This document shows positions 1-6,152 of a stretch of 9,013 bases of DNA, one piece after another; within the stretch, counting starts at the first letter, position 1; every line of letters starts with the position of its first letter. Location: NCBI GenBank assembly GCA_029778935.1, contig JAKPBM010000119.1:1-9013 (forward strand), given 5' to 3'. The translations under genes and the position numbers were made by a program. This stretch comes from Bacillota bacterium. Lineage in GTDB: Bacteria > Bacillota > Clostridia > Oscillospirales > QAMX01. The notes beneath the pieces are model-generated. The model did not search any database. It was not told the origin of the DNA and was given only the letters and a program-made list of their open reading frames with translations.

Positions 1-625
1 CCGTAGCCGTGATGCTCTTATTCGTCCAGACCTCGATGGTCAGTTTGTCGTGGTCCACCGCATCGCCGACGCGGGTGTTCTCGACCACGTAGTTGGCCTT
101 CAGCACGGGAGAGAAAATGGAATCGACGGGAATCAGGCCGATGACCTGCTGCTGGGACGCTTTGTTTTTCTCCGCAGGCACATAGCCGCAGCCGCGGTTA
201 AACGTCAGCTCCATGGAAATGCGCCCGTCATCCGCCAGCGTGCAGATGTGCTGTTCGGGATTTAAGATTTCCACTTCACTGTCGCCGAAAATGTCGCCGG
301 CGACCACTTCCCGCTTGCCCGAAGCCTCGATATACATGGTCTTGGGCCCTTCTCCGTGCATCTTGGCCACAATCGCTTTCAGGTTCAGCACAATCTCCGT
401 CACGTCTTCCTTGACGCCGGGGATCGTGGAGAACTCATGCAGAACACCTGCGATTTTGACCGACGTAATAGCAGCTCCCTCTAAAGAGGATAACAACACT
501 CTGCGCAGCGAGTTGCCCAGAGTGGTACCGTAACCCCTCTGCAGTGGCTCTACGACAAATTTCCCGTAGGAACCGTCTTCCGCCATTTCCACAGTTTCAA
601 TCGTTGGTTTCAAAAACTCTATCAT
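1..625 (-). CDS. rpoA: DNA-directed RNA polymerase subunit alpha (N-terminal part, runs off the left edge)
   Basis: This is the alpha subunit, whose N-terminal domain dimerises and nucleates assembly of core RNA polymerase. Reading the minus strand from the ATG at 625 gives 208 residues beginning [13 protein letters not shown]. The conserved assembly motif [15 protein letters not shown] lies at residues 31-45, and AEKNK and [12 protein letters not shown] typical of the domain follow later. Only the N-terminal domain is present; the linker and the promoter-binding C-terminal domain lie beyond base 1. The start is set by a GGAGGG ribosome binding site at 631-636, five bases upstream. Another ATG four bases earlier is out of frame and too close to that site. 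It is the last gene visible in the operon, 136 nt after rpsD, as is usual for the alpha operon. rplQ is expected next, outside the window. Identity is certain from the sequence. Confidence 0.97.
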   Translation of the reverse strand, partial: MIEFLKPTIETVEMAEDGSYGKFVVEPLQRGYGTTLGNSLRRVLLSSLEGAAITSVKIAGVLHEFSTIPGVKEDVTEIVLNLKAIVAKMHGEGPKTMYIEASGKREVVAGDIFGDSEVEILNPEQHICTLADDGRISMELTFNRGCGYVPAEKNKASQQQVIGLIPVDSIFSPVLKANYVVENTRVGDAVDHDKLTIEVWTNKSITAT

Positions 626-761
626 ACATACCCTCCAATTCATACCGGGTGCCTACGCCCGGCTGACTATGCTCTTGGCCTATCGAGGGCGATAAGCTCT
701 GCCAGCCCGGCCGAAATAAGGCCGGCTGCGCAAAGCGCCAGGTATCTTCGCACCAGCTCGA
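626..761 (-). other. Structured rpsD-rpoA intergenic region
   Basis: This 136-nt gap is the longest non-coding stretch in the window. Read on the minus strand it holds several short inverted repeats in series: GCGC/GCGC around a 3-nt loop (728-738), a 9-bp stem with one bulge (703-728), TATCG/CGATA (681-694) and CGGG/CCCG (646-661). The last lies just upstream of the rpoA ribosome binding site. No oligo-T run follows any stem on the minus strand, so there is no intrinsic terminator, and I see no convincing promoter. A role in RNA stability, processing or control of rpoA translation is inference only. Confidence 0.5.
703..728 (-). repeat. GC-rich inverted repeat (hairpin) between rpsD and rpoA
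   Basis: On the minus strand, CAGCCGGCC and GGCCGGGCTG face each other across the loop TTATTTC. They form nine base pairs with one bulged G. The sequence after the stem is mixed, with no T run, so it does not fit an intrinsic terminator. The stem is stable enough to fold in the mRNA. Its function is unknown. Confidence 0.6.
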
Positions 762-1391
762 TTATTTGGAGTACAACTCAACGATCAGAGTCTCTTCGAC
801 CGGCAGGTCGATATCCTCGCGGGTGGGGAACTGTACGATTTTCGCCTCATAACCGTCGGAGCTCTTTTCGATCCAGCGGGGTACAGGCTTGGACTGGTTC
901 GCCTCGACCAGGCTCTTGAACTTGTCGCTCTGCCGGCTCTTTTCTCTCAGGGCAACCACATCGCCGGGCTTTACGAGGTAGGAAGGAATATTGACCTTTC
1001 TGCCGTTGACCGTAAAGTGAGCGTGGTTGACGAGCTGCCGAGCCTCGGCGCGCGACATCGCAAGACCCATGCGGTAGGCAACGTTGTCAAGGCGCATCTC
1101 CAACAGCTTCAAAAGGTTCTCGCCGGTAGCGCCCGGGATCTTGGTAGCCAGCGTGAAGTAACGTCTCAGCTGCTTTTCGGAAACGCCGTAGAAACGGCGG
1201 GCCTTCTGCTTTTCCCGGTGCTGCATGCCGTACTCGGAAAGCTTGCGGCCGCGGTTCTGTCCGTGCTGACCCGGCGCATAGGGGCGAACGTCAATGGCGC
1301 ACTTGCTGCTGTAGCAGCGGTCGCCTTTCAAAAACAGCTTCTGGCCTTCCCGGCGGCAAAGCCGGCAGACTGCGTTCGTATATCTTGCCAT
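762..1391 (-). CDS. rpsD: 30S ribosomal protein S4, zinc-binding form
   Basis: S4 is a primary 16S rRNA-binding protein that starts assembly of the 30S body. In some bacteria it also represses its own operon. The 209-residue product has the usual length. Its N-terminus carries four cysteines at residues 9, 12, 26 and 31, the pattern of the zinc-binding version of S4. The S4 RNA-binding domain lies at about 100-160 ([20 protein letters not shown]). The C-terminus ends [16 protein letters not shown]. The start is fixed: an in-frame TAA lies at 1401-1403, only three codons before the ATG. The ribosome binding site GGAGGTG (1404-1410) is strong but unusually far away, 14 bases from GGAGG to ATG. 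The gene follows rpsK by 33 nt and precedes rpoA, the arrangement typical of many Clostridia. Bacillus subtilis instead has rpsD elsewhere on the chromosome. Confidence 0.98.
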   Translation of the reverse strand: MARYTNAVCRLCRREGQKLFLKGDRCYSSKCAIDVRPYAPGQHGQNRGRKLSEYGMQHREKQKARRFYGVSEKQLRRYFTLATKIPGATGENLLKLLEMRLDNVAYRMGLAMSRAEARQLVNHAHFTVNGRKVNIPSYLVKPGDVVALREKSRQSDKFKSLVEANQSKPVPRWIEKSSDGYEAKIVQFPTREDIDLPVEETLIVELYSK

Positions 1392-1424
1392 AGCTCTGTG
1401 TTACACCTCCAAATATCCCTTCGC

Positions 1425-1829
1425 TTACACGCGGCGGCGCTTCGGCGGCCGGCAGCCGTTGTGAGGAATCGGGGTGACGTCCTTAATCATGGTGACTTCC
1501 AACCCGGCTGCCTGCAGAGCCCGGATGGCAGCTTCGCGGCCGGCGCCGGGGCCCTTTACGTACACTTCGACGGTCTTCATGCCGTGCTCCATAGCGGCTT
1601 TGGCAGCCGTCTCGGCAGCGCTCTGGGCGGCAAACGGCGTGCTCTTTCTGGAGCCGCGGAAACCCAGCCCGCCGGCGGAGGCCCAGGCAACGGCGTTGCC
1701 GGCCGTGTCGGTGATGGTCACGATCGTATTGTTAAAGCTGGAACGGATATGGGCCGCGCCCTTCTCGATGTTCTTTCTCTCGCGGCGGCGGCGGGTAACC
1801 GTTGTCTTCTTAGCCTGTGCTTTAGCCAT
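1425..1829 (-). CDS. rpsK: 30S ribosomal protein S11
   Basis: S11 sits on the platform of the small subunit near the 3' end region of 16S rRNA and helps form the mRNA exit channel. The 134-residue product has the family's normal length. A basic N-terminal tail contains TRRRRERKN. The core has [15 protein letters not shown] (about 27-41) and [15 protein letters not shown] (about 51-65). The C-terminus is [18 protein letters not shown]. The Asn-Gly pair at 124-125 corresponds to the site known in E. coli S11 to form isoaspartate; whether that occurs here is inference. The ribosome binding site GGGAGGGG at 1841-1848 follows directly after the rpsM stop codon, with a spacing of about 11-13 bases. 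The gap to rpsM is 19 nt, so the two are very likely co-translated. Confidence 0.98.
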   Translation of the reverse strand: MAKAQAKKTTVTRRRRERKNIEKGAAHIRSSFNNTIVTITDTAGNAVAWASAGGLGFRGSRKSTPFAAQSAAETAAKAAMEHGMKTVEVYVKGPGAGREAAIRALQAAGLEVTMIKDVTPIPHNGCRPPKRRRV

Positions 1830-1848
1830 GTTTTACAAGTCCCCTCCC

Positions 1849-2214
1849 TTACTTCTTGTTGGCGATGGTCTTTCTGGGACCCTTGCGGGTGCGCGCGTTG
1901 GTCTTCGTACGCTGACCGCGCACAGGCAAACCTTTCTTGTGGCGCTGGCCGCGATAGCAGCCGATTTCAATCAGGCGCTTGATATCCAGAGCGATGTCGC
2001 GGCGCAAATCGCCTTCGACACGGTAGTTGTGGTCAATCTGTTCACGGAGGCGGGCAATTTCCTCGTCCGTCAGATCTTTCACGCGTGTATCGGGGTTAAT
2101 GCCGCAAGCTTTCAAAATGTCGTTCGAAGTTTTCCTGCCGATGCCAAAGATATAAGTCAGGCCAATTTCAACCCGCTTGTCTCTGGGCAAGTCGACGCCG
2201 GCAATACGTGCCAT
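1849..2214 (-). CDS. rpsM: 30S ribosomal protein S13
   Basis: S13 lies in the head of the 30S subunit and contacts the large subunit and the P-site tRNA through its C-terminal tail. The 121-residue product starts [21 protein letters not shown]. It has the helix-hairpin-helix region [13 protein letters not shown] (about 22-34). The family signature [19 protein letters not shown] is at about 94-112, followed by a lysine-rich tail. The ribosome binding site AGGAGGTG (2222-2229) is a full eight-base match to the anti-Shine-Dalgarno sequence, nine bases from GGAGG to ATG, and is among the best in the window. In E. coli the rpsM leader is the site of S4 repression of the alpha operon. Here rpmJ ends only 20 nt upstream, leaving little room for that pseudoknot, and I see no clear equivalent. 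Confidence 0.98.
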   Translation of the reverse strand: MARIAGVDLPRDKRVEIGLTYIFGIGRKTSNDILKACGINPDTRVKDLTDEEIARLREQIDHNYRVEGDLRRDIALDIKRLIEIGCYRGQRHKKGLPVRGQRTKTNARTRKGPRKTIANKK

Positions 2215-2234
2215 AATTGTGCACCTCCTGTGTG

Positions 2235-2351
2235 TTAGCCCTGTTTCTGTTTATGCTTGGGGTTATCGGGACAAATAACCATGACTTTGCCTTTGCGGCG
2301 AATGATTTTGCATTTGTCGCACATCGGCTTAACAGATGGCCGTACTTTCAT
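2235..2351 (-). CDS. rpmJ: 50S ribosomal protein L36, zinc-binding form
   Basis: L36 is the smallest large-subunit protein and binds 23S rRNA near the base of the stalk. The 38-residue product reads [20 protein letters not shown], then [18 protein letters not shown]. Cysteines at 11, 14 and 27 and histidine at 33 form the classical zinc site, so this is the zinc-dependent (C+) form. The chosen ATG gives the standard protein. An in-frame ATG four codons upstream (2361-2363) would add MVGI, but it sits only two bases from its GGAG. The standard start is itself poorly served: GGAG at 2366-2369 is 14 bases away and GGTGGG at 2356-2361 is a weak match. Inverted repeats upstream (2368-2409) may matter for its translation. 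It lies between infA and rpsM, the usual place. Confidence 0.95.
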   Translation of the reverse strand: MKVRPSVKPMCDKCKIIRRKGKVMVICPDNPKHKQKQG

Positions 2352-2367
2352 AATACCCACCATTTCT

Positions 2368-2409
2368 CCGGCAGATTATTTTTTGCGTATCCCGGCGTTC
2401 CGCTGCCGG
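2368..2409 (-). promoter_or_regulatory. Inverted repeat upstream of rpmJ overlapping its possible ribosome binding site
   Basis: On the plus strand, CCGGCAG (2368-2374) and CTGCCGG (2403-2409) are perfect seven-base complements separated by 28 nt. The first arm covers half of the GGAG (2366-2369) before rpmJ. The second arm can instead pair with CCGGC (2392-2396) through GCCGG (2405-2409), giving a shorter hairpin with an eight-base loop. The two folds exclude each other. This resembles a switch that could hide or free the ribosome binding site, but that role is inference. Confidence 0.35.
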
Positions 2410-2450
2410 ACAGAAACCGGGCACATTTATTTTCCCAAGATTTTTGCAAC

Positions 2451-2669
2451 TTATTTAGACCGCCAGGTAATCCGGCCTTTGGTCAGGTCGTACGGCGACA
2501 TTTCCACCGTCACCTTGTCTCCGGCCAGGATTCTGATATAGTTCATACGCAGTTTTCCGGAGATATGGGCCAAAATCTTATGTCCGTTGGCCAGTTCCAC
2601 CCGGAACATTGCGTTGGGCAATGCTTCTATGACGGTACCTTCAAGCTCAATAACGTCGTCCTTAGACAA
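2451..2669 (-). CDS. infA: Translation initiation factor IF-1 (TTG start)
   Basis: IF-1 binds the A site of the 30S subunit and helps IF-2 and IF-3 select the start codon. The protein is 72 residues, the standard length, if translation begins at the TTG at 2667-2669. It reads [20 protein letters not shown] and then the OB-fold core [20 protein letters not shown], ending GRITWRSK. No ATG is available at this position. The TTG has a very strong ribosome binding site, AGGAGG at 2677-2682, seven bases upstream, so it is almost certainly the true start. A longer in-frame reading that begins at 2759 would add 30 unrelated residues and has no such site. The gene follows map after a 109-nt gap and precedes rpmJ by 99 nt. 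A rare start codon on an initiation factor could lower or tune its output; that is inference. Confidence 0.96.
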   Translation of the reverse strand: MSKDDVIELEGTVIEALPNAMFRVELANGHKILAHISGKLRMNYIRILAGDKVTVEMSPYDLTKGRITWRSK

Positions 2670-2684
2670 AGTAACTCCTCCTTT
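2667..2684 (-). promoter_or_regulatory. Ribosome binding site and TTG start codon of infA
   Basis: The minus strand reads AAAGGAGGAGTTACTTTG. AGGAGG is at 2677-2682 and TTG at 2667-2669, with seven bases between them. This element decides the start of infA and supports non-ATG initiation giving the standard 72-residue IF-1. Confidence 0.88.
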
Positions 2685-2732
2685 GAAGACACTCGGCGCG
2701 CATTGCGCTTTCTCCGCATGGTTGCCAGCTTC

Positions 2733-2756
2733 CAGAATCTTCTGCAGAATCTTCCG
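2733..2756. repeat. Two-copy 12-bp tandem repeat in the map-infA gap
   Basis: CAGAATCTTCTG (2733-2744) is followed directly by CAGAATCTTCCG (2745-2756), identical at 11 of 12 positions. The repeat lies in the 109-nt space between map and infA (2670-2778), which otherwise shows no supportable gene. It may be a chance slippage product. No function is claimed. Confidence 0.6.
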
Positions 2757-2778
2757 CAAGCCTCATAATAGGCCGGCA

Positions 2779-3522
2779 TTATTCCGTCAACAGTTCGGGT
2801 TCCCCCGAAGTGATCAGAACAGTGTGCTCATAATGAGCGGATAGCGACCGGTCGGCCGTAATGACCGTCCATCCGTCGGCAAGGATAAATACCTGATGGG
2901 TTCCCATGTTGATCATCGGTTCGATGGCAAGCGTCATCCCCGGCAACAGCCGAACCCCTCTTCCGGGCGGCCCGTAGTTGGGAATGGAGGGGGCTTCGTG
3001 GAGTTTCGCGCCCACTCCGTGGCCCGTGAAGTCCTTGACGACGGCATATCCGTTGGCCTCCGCATACGCGCCGATGGCGTGGGAGATGTCGGAAAGCCGC
3101 TGGCCCGCTCTGGCCTGTTTGATGCCCTCATAGAAGCTTTGCTTCGTAACCTCTATCAGACGCAACGCATCCGGCGACACTTTGCCGACGGCAAACGTGG
3201 CCGCCGTGTCGCCGTGATAGCCGCCGATTTCCGCGCCGACATCAATTTTCACAATGTCGCCCTCGACCAGCCGCCGCTTTCCGGGGATGCCGTGAATGAC
3301 TTCCTCGTTGACCGAAACGCACACAGCAGCGGGAAAGCCGTTGTAGCCCAGGAAGCTGGGCTTTGCTCCGTATTCGGCCAGGACTTTGCGGACGATCTGG
3401 TCAATTTCCGCGGTGGTTACGCCCGGCAGGCAAGCCTTGCCGGCGGCGTCTCGCGCCGCGGCGGCGGCTTTTCCTGCTTGTCGCATCAGCTGTAATTCCT
3501 GTTCGGACTTAATGCTGATCAT
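2779..3522 (-). CDS. map: Type I methionine aminopeptidase
   Basis: This enzyme removes the initiator methionine from new proteins as they leave the ribosome. The 247-residue product has the pita-bread fold typical of short bacterial type I enzymes, with no N-terminal extension. All expected active-site residues are visible: His77 (VIHGIP), the metal ligands Asp94 (KIDVG), Asp105 (HGDTA), His168 (GHGVG), Glu201 (AIEPM) and Glu232 (YEHTVL). The start ATG at 3520-3522 overlaps the adk stop codon in an ATGA arrangement. A GGAG at 3531-3534 lies eight bases upstream inside adk, so translation is probably coupled to adk. The placement next to adk, secY and infA is standard for Bacillota. In many Clostridia a small KOW-domain RNA-binding gene follows map; none is seen here. 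Confidence 0.97.
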   Translation of the reverse strand: MISIKSEQELQLMRQAGKAAAAARDAAGKACLPGVTTAEIDQIVRKVLAEYGAKPSFLGYNGFPAAVCVSVNEEVIHGIPGKRRLVEGDIVKIDVGAEIGGYHGDTAATFAVGKVSPDALRLIEVTKQSFYEGIKQARAGQRLSDISHAIGAYAEANGYAVVKDFTGHGVGAKLHEAPSIPNYGPPGRGVRLLPGMTLAIEPMINMGTHQVFILADGWTVITADRSLSAHYEHTVLITSGEPELLTE

Positions 3523-4157
3523 TGTATGCTCTCCAAAACTGCCTGCACCTGTCTGTACGTATCTTCGACGCTCAACGTGCCGTCGATGTTCCGTACCAGG
3601 CCCAGCGCCTCATAGAACGCTTTTACCCCGGCTGTCTGTTCGTGGAACACGCGAAGGCGGTTTCGGACCGTTTCCGGCTTGTCGTCCTTGCGGATCACAA
3701 GGGCGGCGCCGCACTTGTCGCAAACGCCTTCCACTTGCGGTCTGTTGCCGGTCAGGTGATAGGACTGGCCGCAGGCGGGGCATACCCGCCGGCCGGCGGC
3801 TCTCGCCTCGATGACCTCGTCGGGCACTTCGAGGGAAATCACCACGTCGGGCACAAACCCCATGGCCGAAAGTCGTTCTGCCTGGCGCACCGTGCGGGGA
3901 AAACCGTCCAGAATGCAGCCGTTGCTGCAGTCGGGCTGCTGCATCCGTTCCAGAAGAAGGGCAATCACCATGTCGTCAGGCACCAGCTGCCCTTTCTCCA
4001 CAAAACCTTTCAAAACGGGGCCGTCCGGATGGTTGGAAGCAATCGCATCCCGGATGAGGTTGCCCGTGGAAACGGCCGGGATACCCAGGCGTTCGCTCAT
4101 CAACGAAGCCTGGGTCCCTTTTCCCGAGCCCGGCGCTCCAAAGAGAATGATTTTCAT
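3519..4157 (-). CDS. adk: Adenylate kinase, zinc-LID type
   Basis: Adenylate kinase interconverts ATP plus AMP with two ADP in the cytoplasm and so balances adenine nucleotides. The 212-residue long-form enzyme has the P-loop GAPGSGKGT at residues 7-15, the AMP-binding region STGNLIRDAI (about 30-39) and the DGFPRT motif (84-89). The LID domain carries four cysteines at 126, 129, 146 and 149 (VCPACG and VCDKCG), the structural zinc site common in Gram-positive bacteria and absent from the E. coli enzyme. The start ATG at 4155-4157 has GAAGG at 4168-4172, ten bases upstream, a weaker site than its neighbours have. It begins 36 nt after secY and its TGA overlaps the map start. A housekeeping metabolic gene within this operon is normal for Bacillota. 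Confidence 0.98.
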   Translation of the reverse strand: MKIILFGAPGSGKGTQASLMSERLGIPAVSTGNLIRDAIASNHPDGPVLKGFVEKGQLVPDDMVIALLLERMQQPDCSNGCILDGFPRTVRQAERLSAMGFVPDVVISLEVPDEVIEARAAGRRVCPACGQSYHLTGNRPQVEGVCDKCGAALVIRKDDKPETVRNRLRVFHEQTAGVKAFYEALGLVRNIDGTLSVEDTYRQVQAVLESIQ

Positions 4158-4193
4158 GATAGTATAGCCTTCTTTCTCCCTGTCTAAAACGCC

Positions 4194-5501
4194 TTAGTCC
4201 AAAAATCCCTTGTAGTGGCGCATCAGCATATGCGACTCCATCGCCCGGACGGTTTCCAGTGCCACGCCGACTACAATCAGCAGGGTCGTACCGCCCAGAG
4301 CCATGCCGCCCAGGTTGCTGTCCAGCGCGCTTGCCAGGATCGGCAGAACGGCTACCAGGGAAAGGAACAGTGCGCCCATCACCGTAACATTCTTGAGCAC
4401 GCGGGTGATGTAATCCGCCGTCGGGCGGCCGGGCCGCAGGCCGGGGATAAAACCGCCGTTGCTCTTCATGTTATTGGCGATCTCAACGGGATTGAACGTA
4501 GCGTAAGCATAGAAGAAAGAGAACGCGATGATGAAGATGATATACAGGACAATATACAGGGGCGACGGCGCCTGCGTTACCTTCAGGAAGCCGTACCAGA
4601 ACGTGCCCTCCGCCGGCGGCGTGAAGAAGGACGCGATAATCGCCGGCAGGCTTACGATGCTGGACGCGAAGATAACGGGCATAACGCCGGTCATGTTGAC
4701 TTTCAGCGGGATGAAGCTGGACTGGCCGCCGTAGACCTTCCGGCCCACAACGCGCTTGGCGTACTGCACGGGCAGGCGGCGCTCCGCTTCGCTGACCCAG
4801 ACGACAAAGCCGACCATGACCAACGCGATGGGGATCATAATCGCGATGATGGCGATCGCAAGACCGAGGTTCTCCGCGTTGGAAACATAGTTCACCGCGC
4901 TGGAAACATACGCAGGCAGACGAGACAGAATACCGGCAAACAGGATCATGGAAATGCCGTTGCCGATTCCCTTGTTGGTAATCAGCTCGCCAAGCCACAT
5001 CACCAGAGCCGTACCGGCGGAGAAGGTCATGATGATGATGATCGCCGTCCAAACGTTGTTGTTGACGATGACGTTGTAGCGGGACAGCGTCAGATAGTAG
5101 ACAAAGCCCTGAATAAGACCGATCGCAACGGTCGCGTACCGGGTGATGGCGGCCTGCTTCTTCTTGCCTTCCTCGCCGCCTTCCTTGACCATCCGCTCCA
5201 GCGAGGGAATCGCCATGGTGAGCAACTGGACGATAATGGAAGCGGTGATGTAGGGTCCGATGGACAGGGCGAAAATCGTCGCCTGCTGGAAGCTACCGCC
5301 GGTGAGCATGTTCAAGTAGCCGAGAAAGACCGTGCTGCCCGACTGGGCAAACGAGCCGAACATGGCCTGCAGGCCTTGCTGGCTAATCATAGGAATCGGA
5401 ATGACGTTACCAAGGCGATACAGAAAAATGATGAACAAGGTAAAGAGAATTTTATTCCGAAGATCCTCGATCTTCCATGCGTTCACCATCGTCTTAAACA
5501 T
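4194..5501 (-). CDS. secY: Protein translocase channel subunit SecY
   Basis: SecY is the pore of the SecYEG channel that moves unfolded proteins across, or into, the cytoplasmic membrane. The 435-residue protein has about ten hydrophobic segments, roughly at 18-37, 73-98, 118-138, 148-170, 184-205, 212-236, 271-294, 315-335, 372-392 and 401-418. The plug and second-segment region reads LNMLTGGSFQQATIFALSIG, then PYITASII. The second family signature WLGELITNKGIGNGIS is at about 169-184. The cytoplasmic loop with RLPVQYAKRVVGRK and the ribosome and SecA contact PGLRPGRPT (354-362) are intact. The ATG follows the rplO stop with no gap. Its ribosome binding site GAGGTGAT (5506-5513) lies within the last rplO codons, so the genes are translationally coupled. 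A long plus-strand reading frame across this gene is an antisense shadow. Confidence 0.99.
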   Translation of the reverse strand: MFKTMVNAWKIEDLRNKILFTLFIIFLYRLGNVIPIPMISQQGLQAMFGSFAQSGSTVFLGYLNMLTGGSFQQATIFALSIGPYITASIIVQLLTMAIPSLERMVKEGGEEGKKKQAAITRYATVAIGLIQGFVYYLTLSRYNVIVNNNVWTAIIIIMTFSAGTALVMWLGELITNKGIGNGISMILFAGILSRLPAYVSSAVNYVSNAENLGLAIAIIAIMIPIALVMVGFVVWVSEAERRLPVQYAKRVVGRKVYGGQSSFIPLKVNMTGVMPVIFASSIVSLPAIIASFFTPPAEGTFWYGFLKVTQAPSPLYIVLYIIFIIAFSFFYAYATFNPVEIANNMKSNGGFIPGLRPGRPTADYITRVLKNVTVMGALFLSLVAVLPILASALDSNLGGMALGGTTLLIVVGVALETVRAMESHMLMRHYKGFLD

Positions 5502-5513
5502 TTATATCACCTC
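5499..5513 (-). promoter_or_regulatory. secY ribosome binding site embedded in the end of rplO
   Basis: The final rplO codons GAG GTG ATA TAA carry GAGGTGAT, an eight-base match to the anti-Shine-Dalgarno sequence, and the stop abuts the secY ATG. One stretch therefore encodes the L15 C-terminus and directs SecY initiation, which favours coupling of the two. Confidence 0.85.
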
Positions 5514-5945
5514 GACTTTTCCGCCTGCCGATTCAATCTTTTCCTTTGCAGTCTGCGAAAAAGCGGAGGCCTGAACCGTCAGCTTTTTCGTGAGTTCTCC
5601 GTTGCCGAGAATCTTGATGCCGTCGTTCAGTCTCTTCACAAGGCCGGCTTCCATCAGAACCTCCGGGGTAACGACGGTGCCGTCGTCGAAGGCTTCCAGA
5701 GCCGACACGTTGACGCACGTGTAGACCGTAGCGAACTTGTAGTTGTTAAAGCCGCGAGCGGGCAGGCGGCGGTACAGAGGCATCTGGCCGCCTTCAAAAC
5801 CGGGGCGAACGCCGCCGCCGGAGCGGGCCCACTGGCCCTTGTGACCGCGGCCGGCGGTTTTACCGTTGCCGGAGCCAATACCGCGTCCCTTGCGCTTGCG
5901 CTCTTTCACAGAACCGACGGCGGGAGCCAATTCGTGTAATTTCAT
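5502..5945 (-). CDS. rplO: 50S ribosomal protein L15
   Basis: L15 binds 23S rRNA late in 50S assembly, with a long basic extension threaded into the rRNA core. The 147-residue protein has the expected glycine- and arginine-rich N-terminal half ([20 protein letters not shown], then GHKGQW, then [20 protein letters not shown]). The globular C-terminal half carries the family signature region around [20 protein letters not shown]. The start ATG at 5943-5945 is preceded by GGGAGG (5953-5958), seven bases upstream and partly overlapping the rpmD TAG stop, so initiation probably follows rpmD termination. Length and motifs are ordinary. The last codons double as the secY ribosome binding site. Confidence 0.98.
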   Translation of the reverse strand: MKLHELAPAVGSVKERKRKGRGIGSGNGKTAGRGHKGQWARSGGGVRPGFEGGQMPLYRRLPARGFNNYKFATVYTCVNVSALEAFDDGTVVTPEVLMEAGLVKRLNDGIKILGNGELTKKLTVQASAFSQTAKEKIESAGGKVEVI

Positions 5946-5957
5946 GGTGCAACCTCC

Positions 5958-6140
5958 CTATTCCGCTTCCTCAACCGTAACAAGGTAGGCAATAGAGGCA
6001 ATTTTCCCGCGGGTTGCCTCGTTGTCCGGTTGGATGGTGGTGTCGTTGATTTTTCTCAAGCCAAGAGAGTGAGCGGTGGCAATGTGCTTTTCGAGCCGCC
6101 CGTTGAGGCTTTTAACCAACGTAATTTTCACGTTTTTCAT
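5958..6140 (-). CDS. rpmD: 50S ribosomal protein L30
   Basis: L30 is a small peripheral large-subunit protein that is often lost from bacterial lineages but is present here. The 60-residue product, starting MKNVKITLVKSLNGRLEKHI, has the ferredoxin-like pattern and the conserved block ATAHSLGLRKINDTTIQPDN (about 21-40). It ends with an acidic VEEAE tail. The ribosome binding site AAGGAG (6149-6154) overlaps the rpsE stop codon, eight bases from the ATG, and the intergenic distance is 12 nt. It sits between rpsE and rplO, the standard spc order. Confidence 0.97.
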   Translation of the reverse strand: MKNVKITLVKSLNGRLEKHIATAHSLGLRKINDTTIQPDNEATRGKIASIAYLVTVEEAE

Positions 6141-6152
6141 GCCTAGCGCTCC

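Noticed and set aside
597..629. A 10-codon minus-strand frame overlapping the rpoA start (ATG at 627-629)
   Set aside because: Its ATG is one base from the GGAGGG site, too close for efficient initiation, while the rpoA ATG four bases later has proper spacing.
703..728. Possible intrinsic terminator between rpsD and rpoA
   Set aside because: The stem is strong, but the minus strand after it lacks any T run, and rpoA follows in the same direction.
626..761. A promoter for rpoA inside the rpsD-rpoA gap
   Set aside because: The best candidate boxes (TTATCG and CATAGT on the minus strand) match the consensus poorly.
1017..2238. Plus-strand frames of 321 and 254 codons across rpsD, rpsK and rpsM
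   Set aside because: They are shadows of three unmistakable ribosomal protein genes, overlap each other in different frames and show no domain.
2451..2759. Extended 102-residue IF-1 beginning upstream in the map-infA gap
   Set aside because: The extra 30 residues match no IF-1, the upstream start is also TTG with no ribosome binding site, and the strong AGGAGG sits correctly before the TTG at 2669.
2662..2766. A 34-codon minus-strand open frame in the map-infA gap that overlaps the infA start
   Set aside because: It has an ATG but no ribosome binding site, partly reflects the 12-bp repeat, and resembles no known small protein, including the KOW proteins expected there.
4215..5939. A 574-codon plus-strand open reading frame antisense to secY and rplO
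   Set aside because: Its product is rich in Arg, His, Asp, Gly and Gln with no recognisable domain, and it lies entirely opposite two certain genes. GC-rich coding DNA often leaves a long antisense frame open. No ribosome binding site or promoter supports it.
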